From positions 744,001 to 808,000 of the forward strand of contig NZ_BHGK01000001.1 of NCBI RefSeq assembly GCF_003574295.1: a stretch of DNA of 64,000 nt, read 5' to 3'. Under the pieces are notes generated by a model. The model was not told the origin of the DNA, ran no database searches, and was given only the letters and a program-made list of their open reading frames with translations. This document shows positions 1 through 12,444 of this stretch, in pieces (position 1 is the stretch's first letter; each line of letters begins with the position of its first letter). A program made the position numbers and the translations under genes. This DNA is from Mediterraneibacter butyricigenes. GTDB lineage: Bacteria > Bacillota > Clostridia > Lachnospirales > Lachnospiraceae.

Positions 1-862
1 TTACGATCGGAAGCATCATTGCGCAGGCAACACCATGTGGGGTATCATAAACTGCTCCAAGTGTATGTGCCATAGAATGTGCGATTCCAAGTCCTACATT
101 TGAAAATCCCATTCCGGCGATATACTGGCCAAGTGCCATACCTTCCCGTCCTTCTTTTTCGTTGGCAACTGCACTTCTCAAAGACTTGGAAATCAGCTCG
201 ATTGCCTTAATATGGAACATATCGGTCATTTCCCATGCTGCTTTTGTGGTATATCCTTCGATTGCATGTGTCAGAGCGTCCATTCCGGTAGAAGCAGTCA
301 GTCCCTTTGGCATGGATGACATCATCTCCGGATCCACTACTGCGATCACCGGCATATCATGCGGGTCTACGCATACGAATTTTCTCTTCTTTTCTACATC
401 TGTAACAACGTAGTTAATGGTAACTTCTGCTGCCGTTCCTGCTGTAGTCGGTACTGCAATGATCGGAACAGACGGATTCTTGGTTGCTGCAGTTCCTTCC
501 AGGCTTCTTACATCTGCAAATTCCGGATTTGCAATGATGATACCGATTGCCTTGGAAGTATCCATGGAAGATCCTCCACCGATTGCTACGATATAATCTG
601 CACCTGCTGCCTTGAATGCCTCGACTCCATGCTGTACATTTTCGATGGTCGGATTTGGCTTGATATCAGAATACAGCTCATATTCCAGTCCTGCATCTTC
701 CAATACCTTTGTCACTTTGCTGGTCACATTGAACTTGATCAGGTCCGGATCGGAACAAACCAATGCTTTCTTCAGTCCTCTTACCTTTACTTCTGCCGCA
801 ATCTCCTGAATTGCTCCTGCTCCGTGAAATGATGTCTGATTCAGATTAATTCTGTTTGCCAT
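1..862 (-). CDS. fucO: Iron-containing alcohol dehydrogenase, lactaldehyde reductase (FucO) type, 3' end missing
   Basis: The protein should reduce lactaldehyde to 1,2-propanediol with NADH, the anaerobic end step of fucose or rhamnose breakdown. 287 codons are visible; the family is about 380, so roughly 95 C-terminal residues lie beyond the window edge. From memory it tracks Escherichia coli FucO closely, including the start MANR, the dinucleotide motif GGGSSMD at residues 95-101, PTTAGTAAE near 139-146, and the iron ligands D195, H199, H262 and H276. The start is supported by a GGAG ribosome binding site ten bases upstream. A TATAAT box lies at 908-913. The gene follows a TetR/DhaS-like regulator and a sugar transporter on the same strand, which suggests a sugar or polyol utilisation group. 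A related propanediol or butanol dehydrogenase is possible. Confidence 0.88.
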   Translation of the reverse strand, partial: MANRINLNQTSFHGAGAIQEIAAEVKVRGLKKALVCSDPDLIKFNVTSKVTKVLEDAGLEYELYSDIKPNPTIENVQHGVEAFKAAGADYIVAIGGGSSMDTSKAIGIIIANPEFADVRSLEGTAATKNPSVPIIAVPTTAGTAAEVTINYVVTDVEKKRKFVCVDPHDMPVIAVVDPEMMSSMPKGLTASTGMDALTHAIEGYTTKAAWEMTDMFHIKAIELISKSLRSAVANEKEGREGMALGQYIAGMGFSNVGLGIAHSMAHTLGAVYDTPHGVACAMMLPIV

Positions 863-934
863 AACTTTCAACTCTCCTTTTTTATGTACGTCCTTTTGTT
901 TGACTATATTATAACAATCTCTTTCTATAAAAAG

Positions 935-996
935 AAAGTGACAAAGCAGGTCTTTTGTAACATTTGCATGTTACACTTTTCCTGTTTTGTCACTTT
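935..996 (-). terminator. 62-base nested palindrome between the TetR gene and fucO
   Basis: Two perfect or near-perfect arms are nested. An outer 16-base pair (935-950 with 981-996, one mismatch) flanks an inner perfect 8-base pair (956-963 with 968-975) around a TTGC loop. On the minus strand the outer arm is followed by TTTCTTTTTATAG, so it can act as an intrinsic terminator of the TetR gene. The inner TGTAACAT/ATGTTACA palindrome also looks like a TetR-family operator, and the element lies just upstream of the fucO -10 box. Confidence 0.6.
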
Positions 997-1031
997 ACAT
1001 TCATTTTCAACAAAGCTTCTTGTCTTTCTTT

Positions 1032-1625
1032 TCACAAAAGTTCCAATTTTCGGAACAACTCTTCTAATTTTGCCGGCATTGCTGTCACCAGATTTTGTGC
1101 CATCTCCTCCGGTGTCTCCTTCATCGGGCCAAGCACCCACTGTGTCGTCATATAAACAGATCCCTGACAATACATTTCCAATAGAAAACGTATCTCCTTT
1201 GACAAAGGCTTTTGGGTTTTTTGGCAGATCTGGTTTTCATAGAATCCCAAAATCAACTGAAAATCATGATCTTTCAGGCAATTCTGGGTATCATTCCGGA
1301 ACGCAGCCTTAAAAAAGAGTTTTTCTTCTTCTATATAATGGAACTTGTTCACCAGACCTTCATAGGCCGTCTTTCCCTCTCCCATATGCTGAAAAGATTC
1401 CAGCAAAATCCGGTCAAAATACCAGTTAATCAGGTCGTATTTATCCTGAAAATGGCGATAGAAGGTCTGTCTGGTGGTCTGACACTCTGCCACGATTTCC
1501 TTGACCGTGATCTTTTCTACAGGCATCTTCCTCATACAAACCTTCATCGCATCTGCAAGACGGTACTTCATTGCGTCTTGTTTCTTTTCCTGTTTTGTCT
1601 CTTCTTTCCACGCTTCCATTTCCAT
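1032..1625 (-). CDS. TetR/AcrR-family regulator, DhaS-like
   Basis: This 197-residue protein has an N-terminal helix-turn-helix, with the motif TTRQTFYRHFQDKYDLINWY at about residues 45-65, and an all-helical ligand or effector domain. The wording of that region matches the DhaS branch of TetR regulators, best known from activation of dihydroxyacetone kinase genes, so control of a small-polyol or sugar pathway is a reasonable guess. I chose the ATG at 1625 because a GAGGG ribosome binding site precedes it. The longer in-frame start at 1694 would begin inside the promoter. The gene lies between the GPH transporter and fucO on the same strand. The effector is unknown. Confidence 0.8.
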   Translation of the reverse strand: MEMEAWKEETKQEKKQDAMKYRLADAMKVCMRKMPVEKITVKEIVAECQTTRQTFYRHFQDKYDLINWYFDRILLESFQHMGEGKTAYEGLVNKFHYIEEEKLFFKAAFRNDTQNCLKDHDFQLILGFYENQICQKTQKPLSKEIRFLLEMYCQGSVYMTTQWVLGPMKETPEEMAQNLVTAMPAKLEELFRKLELL

Positions 1626-1665
1626 AGAATTCGCCCTCTTTGCATGATTTTGTGCTTCTGCATCT

Positions 1666-1694
1666 ATTTTATCAATTTGTGCCGGGAATCTCAA
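1666..1694 (-). promoter_or_regulatory. Promoter of the TetR-family gene
   Basis: On the minus strand TTGAGA (1694-1689) and TAAAAT (1671-1666) are 17 bases apart, a good sigma-A promoter. It starts transcription about 35 bases before the ATG at 1625. Confidence 0.65.
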
Positions 1695-1780
1695 TTCTAT
1701 TGCGTGGAATTTCTGTTTCTTTTTATTTCTGTTCTGCTTTTTTTGCGGATTTTTCTCCAGCCTATTTCTGCATTTTCTGC

Positions 1781-3175
1781 TTATGCATTTTCCTGATTCT
1801 GTGCTGCCAGCTCTTCCAGAATGATTCCATGCTGTTTCCGATTCAGTTTATAGCACAGAAGAAGAACAATTGCAACGGCTGCCAGGATAACAGGCATCAG
1901 GTTCATACAGATGTTGATCATGCGAAGAGAACTTTCACTCTGCTCTACATTCGGAACATATCCGGCTGCATTTACCAGAATTCCAAGAAGGAACGGTCCG
2001 ACTGCACCACCTAATTTGTTCATGAAACTGGTGCTTGCATAGACAAATCCATCGGTACGGATTCCACTCTTCCACTGTCCATATTCTACGGTATCCGGGA
2101 CCATTCCATAGATCAGTCCTGTAACCAGTCCGTTTGCTGCATTGCTGACACAGAGCAGAACCATCATCACGGTAGAACTCATTGTCTTCGGGCTTGCAAA
2201 GAACACGATCAGGTTTGAAACAACCATCACTGCATATCCAAAGATACAGGTATAGTTCTTCTCTTTAAAGATCTTTAACAGGTAGAATCCGAAGAATGCT
2301 GCCAGTCCGGACAGGATTCCTGCCAGTCCGAAGTATATACTTGCCAGTCCCGGATTGTTCCAGGTATAAGTAAAGTAATATGTTGCAACCGTGCTTCGAC
2401 CATAGTTCAGGAATCCATAGGCAAAGAAGCTTACCAGGATGATCAGAAGCGGCGGGTTCTTTGCGATTACACGGATCAGTTTGCTGAATTTGATCTTCTG
2501 GCTTGCCGGCGGATATACTACTTCTTTGGTTCCCTTACAGCAGATGATTGCAAATGGAATTGCAAAGATACAGATTGCGAACACTGCCTTCACATAACCT
2601 CCGGCCATATCTCCGCTTGCTCCACCGAATTTTGCTACCAGCGGAAGAACCAGACTGCTTGCCAGTGCGGATGCAAAGGAAGAAACCAGAATACGGTTAC
2701 TTGCAAATTTGGATCTTTCATTTGCATATGGGGTTACACAGGAGTTCAGTGCTCCGTACGGGATATCCCACATGGTTGCAAATACAACTGCCAGTACATA
2801 AAGAACACAGGCATAGGTCGTTCTCGCCGGTGTGCTCCAGGTCGGATGCGCCCAGAAAAGTAAGGTTACGGTCGGAACCAGTAAAATTGCTCCCGTCATC
2901 ATCCATGGCCGATAACGTCCCCAACGGGATTTGGTATTATCCGCCAGAAGTCCGATCAGCGGATCGTTGATTGCGTCAAACGCACGAACTGCCAGGAACA
3001 GAGTTGATACGGCAACCATCGGCACCATTGCCACGTCTGTCAGGAAGTACATCAGATAAGAACTGACGATGACCCAGCACAGGTTCATCGGAGCTCCTCC
3101 TAATGCGAAAGCTACCTGCCGTTTAATCGACTCAGAGCCATGGTAATAGGTTTGTTCCTTTTGATTATTTTCCAT
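1781..3175 (-). CDS. GPH-family (MFS superfamily) sugar:cation symporter
   Basis: This 464-residue membrane protein has about twelve hydrophobic segments and the family hallmark after the second one: DAINDPLIGLLADNT followed by the charged loop KSRWGRYRPWM. That pattern is typical of the glycoside-pentoside-hexuronide symporters (MelB, XylP, UidB), which import sugars or glycosides with Na+ or H+. The N-terminal ENNQKEQ tail and the AAGGAG site ten bases before the ATG at 3175 support this start over an upstream in-frame ATG. The substrate cannot be read from sequence. The neighbouring fucO-like dehydrogenase makes a deoxysugar or its glycoside plausible. A LysR gene is divergent from it. Confidence 0.85.
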   Translation of the reverse strand: MENNQKEQTYYHGSESIKRQVAFALGGAPMNLCWVIVSSYLMYFLTDVAMVPMVAVSTLFLAVRAFDAINDPLIGLLADNTKSRWGRYRPWMMTGAILLVPTVTLLFWAHPTWSTPARTTYACVLYVLAVVFATMWDIPYGALNSCVTPYANERSKFASNRILVSSFASALASSLVLPLVAKFGGASGDMAGGYVKAVFAICIFAIPFAIICCKGTKEVVYPPASQKIKFSKLIRVIAKNPPLLIILVSFFAYGFLNYGRSTVATYYFTYTWNNPGLASIYFGLAGILSGLAAFFGFYLLKIFKEKNYTCIFGYAVMVVSNLIVFFASPKTMSSTVMMVLLCVSNAANGLVTGLIYGMVPDTVEYGQWKSGIRTDGFVYASTSFMNKLGGAVGPFLLGILVNAAGYVPNVEQSESSLRMINICMNLMPVILAAVAIVLLLCYKLNRKQHGIILEELAAQNQENA

Positions 3176-3302
3176 AAAATAGATTCTCCTTCCACATTTT
3201 GCGGATGACAGCATTTGCGGATAATCCCGTCATCTCATTCCCTCCCGATCCACCGACCGGCAACCACATTTTCATCTTTTGTGAAATATTTACACAATAC
3301 TC

Positions 3303-3332
3303 TTGCTTTTATCTTGTAATTTAGACTATCAT
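3303..3332 (+). promoter_or_regulatory. Candidate promoter of the LysR gene
   Basis: TTGCTT (3303-3308) and TATCAT (3327-3332) are 18 bases apart in the divergent intergenic region between the GPH transporter and the LysR gene. This would give a leader of about 100 bases. Confidence 0.4.
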
Positions 3333-3440
3333 AACAATGAGGAATAAGCTAATAGCTCTTTTTTATGCATTTTACATTCTTTTTGGTTATGGCATCGTAA
3401 AAAAATGTGAAAAAAGCACAAAGAAGAAGACCGGAGGTGT

Positions 3441-4370
3441 ATGATGCGTTTAGTACAATTAGAGTATTTTATTAAAATAGCAGAATGTGGTTCTATTACA
3501 AAAGCCGCTCAGGAACTTTATGTCAGTCAGCCAAGTCTGACGAAAGCAATCGCCAGTCTGGAGGCTGAATATGATATCAAACTTCTGGAACGGACATCCA
3601 AGGGTGTGCGGATGACTGCGCGCGGCAGCGAATTCCTGGAATATGCAAAAGATGTTATCAGTTCCAGTCAGAAACTGGAGGATGTATTTGGCAAAAAAGA
3701 TTCCGTTCCGATCCAGAGGCTTTGTATTGCCAGCCAACAGTTTGACTTTCTCTACGACCTTCTGAAATCCGTCTGCCGGGAACATCAGATGATGGTCAAC
3801 GTGATGATGGCAGAAGTAGACAGAGGAACGGTGCTGAAGCGGGTGAAGGGAAGAACTGCGGATATCGGCATTCTGATTCTGACCGACTCTGATAAGAAGG
3901 AATTTGAACAGGAGATTAAAAAGAATGCTCTGGAAGTCCATGAAATGGCAGATTCCGGCGTCTATGTCTGTATGGCATCCCGCTCTCCTTTCTATCACAG
4001 GACCGAAGTAAAATCTTCTGAAATTTCCGACTATCTTCATGTAGCTCTCGATATGGATGACCAGTTAATCCGGAAAATGTATCTGGGGGATCTGCAAAAC
4101 AGTGTGGACAATGAACAATTGATCTGCTGCAATACCATCAGTGCATGTCTCTATTTCATGCGGGAGGCAGGAGCTCTTCTTTATATTCCAAAATGGGTAA
4201 AAGGGCTTCTGGAAAAAGAACCGGATATCCATGTCATCCCCTTAGTAAAAGATGACGGAAGTGCCTATCCACTGGTCAACCATCTCGCCTGGGTCAAGCG
4301 GGAAAATGAAGAACTGACGATCCCAGAGCAACGTTTTGTGCATCTTTTAGCAGAAAAAGTTTCAGAATGA
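3441..4370 (+). CDS. LysR-family transcriptional regulator
   Basis: This 309-residue protein has the classical LysR winged helix-turn-helix in residues 1-62 (LEYFIKIAECGSITKAAQEL, then SQPSLTKAIASLE) and a periplasmic-binding-fold effector domain after about residue 90. Two ATG codons are adjacent (3441 and 3444) behind GGAGGTGT, so the true start is one of these. It is divergent from the GPH transporter and sits 137 bases upstream of the transketolase pair on the same strand. A perfect 17-base palindrome lies just upstream of the transketolase promoter, so control of transketolase, of the transporter, or of both is possible. The inducer is unknown. Confidence 0.85.
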   Translation: MMRLVQLEYFIKIAECGSITKAAQELYVSQPSLTKAIASLEAEYDIKLLERTSKGVRMTARGSEFLEYAKDVISSSQKLEDVFGKKDSVPIQRLCIASQQFDFLYDLLKSVCREHQMMVNVMMAEVDRGTVLKRVKGRTADIGILILTDSDKKEFEQEIKKNALEVHEMADSGVYVCMASRSPFYHRTEVKSSEISDYLHVALDMDDQLIRKMYLGDLQNSVDNEQLICCNTISACLYFMREAGALLYIPKWVKGLLEKEPDIHVIPLVKDDGSAYPLVNHLAWVKRENEELTIPEQRFVHLLAEKVSE

Positions 4371-4388
4371 CTCTGGTATGCATTTCAG

Positions 4389-4405
4389 TTATACACTGTG
4401 TATAA
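4389..4405. promoter_or_regulatory. Perfect 17-base palindrome upstream of the transketolase promoter
   Basis: TTATACAC, a central T, and GTGTATAA form a perfect inverted repeat. Its centre lies about 20 bases upstream of the -35 box at 4417, roughly 55 bases before the expected transcription start. That is where a LysR-type activator usually binds. Confidence 0.5.
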
Positions 4406-4416
4406 TTTTTATGAAT

Positions 4417-4445
4417 TTGAATTACATTTTCTGTGCAGTTATAAT
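4417..4445 (+). promoter_or_regulatory. Transketolase promoter
   Basis: TTGAAT (4417-4422) and a consensus TATAAT (4440-4445) are separated by 17 bases. The predicted start is about 55 bases before the transketolase ATG. Confidence 0.7.
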
Positions 4446-4507
4446 AAGACTTGCGGAACAACAAATCGTAACCTCTTGCTTTTACAAGAAAGAAAGGATG
4501 GAATGTT

Positions 4508-5392
4508 ATGGCGAAAGTACATTTAGAAAGTGTTCCGGATCTAATGAAAAAGGCCGGAGAAATTCGTAAGGATATTGCACGGAGCGCGCGTTATGCAGGA
4601 AATGTTCATATCGGTGGACCAATGTCCGCTGCCGATATCGTAACTGCTTTGTACTACAAGTATTTAGGTTTCGATCCGGAAAATGTGGAAGATCCGGAAA
4701 GAAATATGTTTGTTTTGAGTAAAGGACACAATGGAATCCTGCTCTATTGCATTTTCTGTGATATGGGTATGTATCCATGGGAAGAATTATTTGATTATTA
4801 TAACAAGATCGGTCATACTTTCGGTGCTCACCCGAACCGCAAGCATGTTCGCGGAATCGAAGTCTCTACCGGATCTTTGGGACATGGTCTGAACTGGAGC
4901 GTAGGTTTTGCTCATGCAAACCGAAATGAAGGCATTGATTCCAGAATCTACTGCCTGTTGGGAGACGGCGAAATGGAAGAAGGATCCAACTGGGAAGCAA
5001 TCATGTATGCAGGTTCCCACAATCTGGACAACATTGTTGCAATCGTAGACAACAATCACTGTTCTGCTTCTTTCCTTGCCGGAGAGAACATGAAATGGCA
5101 GTGGAACTCTATGGGTGACTGCTTCCGAAGCTTTGGATGGGAAGTCTATGAAATCGATGGAACCGATATGTATGCCATCGACGAAACACTCGGCAATCTT
5201 CCGCCTGTTGATCTTAAGAACCCCGGAAAACCAATCTGCATCATTTCCAACACCACCAAAGGACAGGGCGTATCCTATATGATGGAACGCAGCTACGCTT
5301 GGCATATCGGTGGACTGGACGATGACAAACTGGCTGAAACAGAAGCTCTCATTGACGTATATACTGAAGAGCAGTTGAAAAGGAGGGGATAG
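4508..5392 (+). CDS. Transketolase, N-terminal (thiamine diphosphate-binding) subunit
   Basis: This is the first half of a split transketolase, 294 residues, which moves two-carbon ketol units between sugar phosphates in the non-oxidative pentose phosphate pathway. The thiamine diphosphate motif starts at about residue 152 with GDGEMEEGSNWEA and runs to about residue 178 at NN. SKGHN near residue 78 and HPNRKHVRGIEVSTGSLGHG near 107-126 are further family signatures. GGATG six bases before the ATG supports the start. The C-terminal subunit follows after two bases, so both must be made together. The two-gene form is common in Clostridia. The gene has its own promoter at 4417-4445. Confidence 0.93.
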   Translation: MAKVHLESVPDLMKKAGEIRKDIARSARYAGNVHIGGPMSAADIVTALYYKYLGFDPENVEDPERNMFVLSKGHNGILLYCIFCDMGMYPWEELFDYYNKIGHTFGAHPNRKHVRGIEVSTGSLGHGLNWSVGFAHANRNEGIDSRIYCLLGDGEMEEGSNWEAIMYAGSHNLDNIVAIVDNNHCSASFLAGENMKWQWNSMGDCFRSFGWEVYEIDGTDMYAIDETLGNLPPVDLKNPGKPICIISNTTKGQGVSYMMERSYAWHIGGLDDDKLAETEALIDVYTEEQLKRRG

Positions 5393-5394
5393 AA

Positions 5395-6357
5395 ATGGCA
5401 GGTTTTACATTTAATATTACCGATATGGCTGCTATGATGAACGCCAAAGATATCGTGACAAAGAAAATTATTGAGATGGTAAAGACAAATCCGAAGGTTT
5501 GCTACATCAACTCTGACGGAACCGGACATGCCGGACCGCTCCGTGACTTATATGAGGAATTCCCGGACAGGGTTCTGGACGTCGGAATCGCAGAAATGAA
5601 CCTGGTAACCGTAGCTGCCGGACTGGCAAGAAAAGGCTACATCCCATTCGGACAGGCATTCGGACCGTTCCTCTGCGTCCGTGCTCTTGACCAGATCCAC
5701 AACGATCTGGCATACAACGACCTTCCGGTTCGTCTGATCGGTACCCACGGCGGACTTTCCTCCGGCTATGGTCCGACTCATAATACCATCGTAGAATTCG
5801 GTGTTATGAACACCATTCCGAATATGACCATGATCGCCCCCTGCGATGCAAATGAATGTGTCAAGATGCTGGAAGCTTCCCTGACCTATCCGGGACCGAT
5901 TTATATCCGTATCCCACGAGGAGAAGAACCAGCTGTTTATACCGATGATTTCGACTATGAAATTGGAAAGGCAATCACCATTAAAGAAGGAAAAGATGCC
6001 ACCATCATCGCAACAGGATCTGAGGTTCATTTCAGTATCCAGGCTGCAAAAGAGCTGGCGGAAGAAGGCATTGATGTAGGAGTCATTGACATGCATACTC
6101 TGAAACCGATCGATAAAGACGCCATCATCAACGCTGCAAAGAAGACCGGCGTGATCATCACGGCTGAAGATCACAACACATTAGGTGGTCTGGGAAGTAT
6201 GGTTGCCGATGTTCTGATGGAAGCAGGAGTTCCGGCAAGACTGAAGAAGATCGCTATCCCGGATACTTTCGTAAGCTTTGGTTATCCGGAGGAAATTTAT
6301 CCTCATTACGGATTCGACGGACCAGGTATCGCTAAAACTGTCCGTGAATTTCTTTAG
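5395..6357 (+). CDS. Transketolase, C-terminal (pyrimidine-binding) subunit
   Basis: This is the second half of the split transketolase, 320 residues. It carries the pyrimidine-binding domain with the catalytic glutamate in VGIAEMN (near residue 67) and the motif GLSSGYGPTHNTIVE, followed by the C-terminal transketolase domain from about residue 190 (ATIIATGSEV). It starts two bases after the N-terminal subunit stops, with GGAGG in the end of that gene serving as its ribosome binding site. The two chains form the active site jointly. A strong terminator follows at 6394-6435. The family also contains deoxyxylulose-phosphate synthase, but the split arrangement and motifs favour transketolase. 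Confidence 0.93.
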   Translation: MAGFTFNITDMAAMMNAKDIVTKKIIEMVKTNPKVCYINSDGTGHAGPLRDLYEEFPDRVLDVGIAEMNLVTVAAGLARKGYIPFGQAFGPFLCVRALDQIHNDLAYNDLPVRLIGTHGGLSSGYGPTHNTIVEFGVMNTIPNMTMIAPCDANECVKMLEASLTYPGPIYIRIPRGEEPAVYTDDFDYEIGKAITIKEGKDATIIATGSEVHFSIQAAKELAEEGIDVGVIDMHTLKPIDKDAIINAAKKTGVIITAEDHNTLGGLGSMVADVLMEAGVPARLKKIAIPDTFVSFGYPEEIYPHYGFDGPGIAKTVREFL

Positions 6358-6393
6358 AAGTAATCCTTCCAAATAGATACCCTCTTATTTCAA

Positions 6394-6435
6394 CAGGAAG
6401 AACCCTCAATCGGTCGGGTTCTTCCTGTTTCTGTT
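6394..6435 (+). terminator. Intrinsic terminator of the transketolase operon
   Basis: A perfect 12-base stem (6394-6405 with 6416-6427) with a ten-base loop is followed by TTTCTGTTTTTTC. The rest of 6358-6719 holds only this element, the rRNA terminator and one arm of the 23S processing stalk. Confidence 0.9.
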
Positions 6436-6620
6436 TTTTCTCTCTCCACTCCAAATTGAGAGAGTCTTTTTCACTTTTGATTCTGAGCAGGTCATTAGCA
6501 AACCAGAACGCATTCTTCCAAGAAGGAAGATTCAATGCTTTCATTCCTTTTATTTTCAAGGGTTTAAAGGATTTTTATCAACACGTTTTGTCCTATAATT
6601 CGAATTTCTGCGTAAAAGTA

Positions 6621-6650
6621 AAAGAAAAAAGACCAACATTACTGTTGATC
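6621..6650 (-). terminator. Intrinsic terminator of the rRNA operon
   Basis: On the minus strand GATCAACA and TGTTGGTC form an 8-base stem (one G-U pair) around GTAA, followed by TTTTTTCTTTT. It lies about 70 bases past the 3' end of 23S rRNA. Confidence 0.75.
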
Positions 6651-6719
6651 TCCCAATAAATATGTACCTTCAAAATCACATACAAAGAACTCTTTCATCC
6701 ATTCTCCTATCACCTGTTT

Positions 6720-9608
<2,889 letters not shown>

Positions 9609-10126
9609 AACTTGCTTTGATTCACGGGAATGAATCTCAGCCACACATGTATAGCGTTACATGCGTTGGTAATAGTTCAATTGTTTCAGTTCGTTTTCTT
9701 CGAACAAGTTAATGTTGTTAACATTACCTCGGATGTCTTGATATTTCTATCTTATCTTTGTATGCGATTTTCAAGGTACATAAAGATGCGAGCGCGTCGA
9801 TTGTGACAACTTGCTTGTCTAGCACTTTGCTTTTCGATGCATTGGCATGTCATGCCAGAGCGATAAACCGTAGGTTTAGAGCTTCGCATCACATCTTCTC
9901 ATTTCATTGACTGAATTTATCAGTCATTAGAAACCTGAACACTTTTAGAACTTCTTCTTTTCTTCTCGTTCAACTCTCTAATCACTGGTAAAACCAGCTA
10001 TCCGAACAGCACTTCCCTGCTGATGGGGTTGACCTCAGGCTCCCCTCTTTTCTTCAGTTGCCTGTGTCTGTATCTATGCATAAATGTCCAGCAGCGAATC
10101 TGTTCTTTCGTTCATTCTTTTTCAAT
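9609..10126 (-). other. 5S-23S transcribed spacer (518 bases) without a tRNA
   Basis: This transcribed spacer follows the 5S gene and precedes 23S. I looked for tRNA cores (the T-loop GTTCGAATC, a D-loop, a CCA end) and found none. It contains the 5' arm of the 23S processing stalk at 9755-9782. The remainder shows no recognised element. Confidence 0.6.
9755..9782 (-). repeat. 5' arm of the 23S rRNA processing stalk
   Basis: These 28 bases are complementary to 6661-6688 on the other side of 23S with two mismatches. Pairing would bring the 23S ends together as a double-stranded substrate for RNase III or Mini-III. Confidence 0.75.
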
Positions 10127-10243
10127 TTTGGCGGCCACCTACTCTCCCACACCGTTACCAGTGCAGTACCATCGGCCGCTTGAGGCTTAACCATCGTGTT
10201 CGGGATGAGAACGGGTGTTTCCCTTAAGCGCATCGCCACCAAA
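10127..10243 (-). rRNA. 5S ribosomal RNA
   Basis: The minus strand carries a complete 5S rRNA of about 117 bases. The ends TTTGGTGGC and GCCGCCAAA form the closing helix. The inner conserved blocks CACCCGTTCTCATCCCGAAC and GGTGTGGGAGAGTAGGTGGC are present. It lies between 16S and 23S, not after 23S as in most bacteria. I found no second copy downstream of 23S. Confidence 0.95.
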
Positions 10244-10343
10244 AACCTTTCAGTCTTTGATAACTAAACAATAGACAACAGCACTCTCTACTTTTTCTTC
10301 CGTTTTAGTTGGATTGTTCCAGACGAAAGAAATATTTCTTTAT

Positions 10344-11880
<1,537 letters not shown>

Positions 11881-12157
11881 AAAGAACTTAGGCTTTGTTC
11901 TTTGAAGCCTTATGTTCGTTTACGCTTCGCATGTTCTTAGTGAGGTCTCCCACGAACTTAGAACTGTCGAAGCTTCTTCGTTTGTGTCCAGTTCAAAATC
12001 AACCTTCTGGCTAATTCTTCCCTTTTTACTGTTGTTTGGCATTGAACACTTGATGAGGTTCTTCACGAATCTAGTGTGAAAGCCGTTCGGCTTCGCCGAA
12101 CTTCCTCGTGTCCAATACGTTCTTGAATTTTTTCTCTTATAAGAAATTTTCAAGGGT

Positions 12158-12181
12158 TGTTGTCTATTGTTCAGTTATCAA
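12158..12181 (-). repeat. 5' arm of the 16S rRNA processing stalk
   Basis: These 24 bases are complementary to 10257-10280, just past the 3' end of 16S and before 5S, with one mismatch. Pairing would loop out 16S as an RNase III substrate independent of the downstream 5S. Confidence 0.8.
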
Positions 12182-12222
12182 TGTTCTTTTTCTTTGCTGT
12201 GCTCTCACGAGTCAGCCTATTT

Positions 12223-12251
12223 AGGTTATCACATCCGCAGCTTTCTGTCAA
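12223..12251 (-). promoter_or_regulatory. rRNA promoter, downstream copy
   Basis: A perfect TTGACA (12251-12246) and TAACCT (12228-12223) are 17 bases apart on the minus strand. It follows the stronger upstream promoter by about 150 bases. Confidence 0.65.
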
Positions 12252-12373
12252 GAACTTTTTTATTTTTCTTTTTCAGGTTCTCATCTCAGCTCTTCGTCTC
12301 AACCACTGTCGATCACCCGATCCGTTCTGTTGTTCCGACTTGCTGTTAGCTGTCTGCCTCAGCGACGTGTTAT

Positions 12374-12402
12374 ATCTTATCATTCTAATTTTGAATTGTC
12401 AA
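12374..12402 (-). promoter_or_regulatory. rRNA promoter, upstream copy
   Basis: A perfect TTGACA (12402-12397) and TAAGAT (12379-12374) are 17 bases apart. An A+T-rich stretch sits directly upstream, as expected of an rRNA promoter with an UP element. Confidence 0.75.
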
Positions 12403-12444
12403 TGATTTTTCTGTTTTTTATTTAATTCGCACAATTCAGACAAT

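Larger units (their letters stand above)
11881..12444 (-). other. rRNA operon leader and promoter region
   Basis: This 564-base stretch holds no gene. It contains tandem promoters (12374-12402 and 12223-12251), the 5' arm of the 16S processing stalk (12158-12181), and a short perfect hairpin on the motif AGTTCGGCGAAGCCGAACG near 12090. I saw no convincing antitermination boxA. Short open frames in it are not supported by any family. Confidence 0.6.

Noticed and set aside
1626-1694. 23-codon N-terminal extension of the TetR-family regulator
   Set aside because: It overlaps a good promoter with TTGAGA at 1694-1689. The ATG at 1625 has a proper ribosome binding site.
6332-6559. 75-codon open frame on the minus strand past the 23S gene
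   Set aside because: It runs across the rRNA downstream region, the transketolase terminator hairpin and the end of the transketolase gene, and has no ribosome binding site that I can see.
9609-10126. tRNA genes in the rRNA spacer
   Set aside because: I looked for T-loop, D-loop and acceptor patterns on both strands and found none; the spacer holds only one processing-stalk arm that I can explain.
12157-12405. Open frames of 60-82 codons in the rRNA leader
   Set aside because: They overlap the two rRNA promoters and the processing stalk, on the strand opposite to transcription, and have compositions typical of chance frames.
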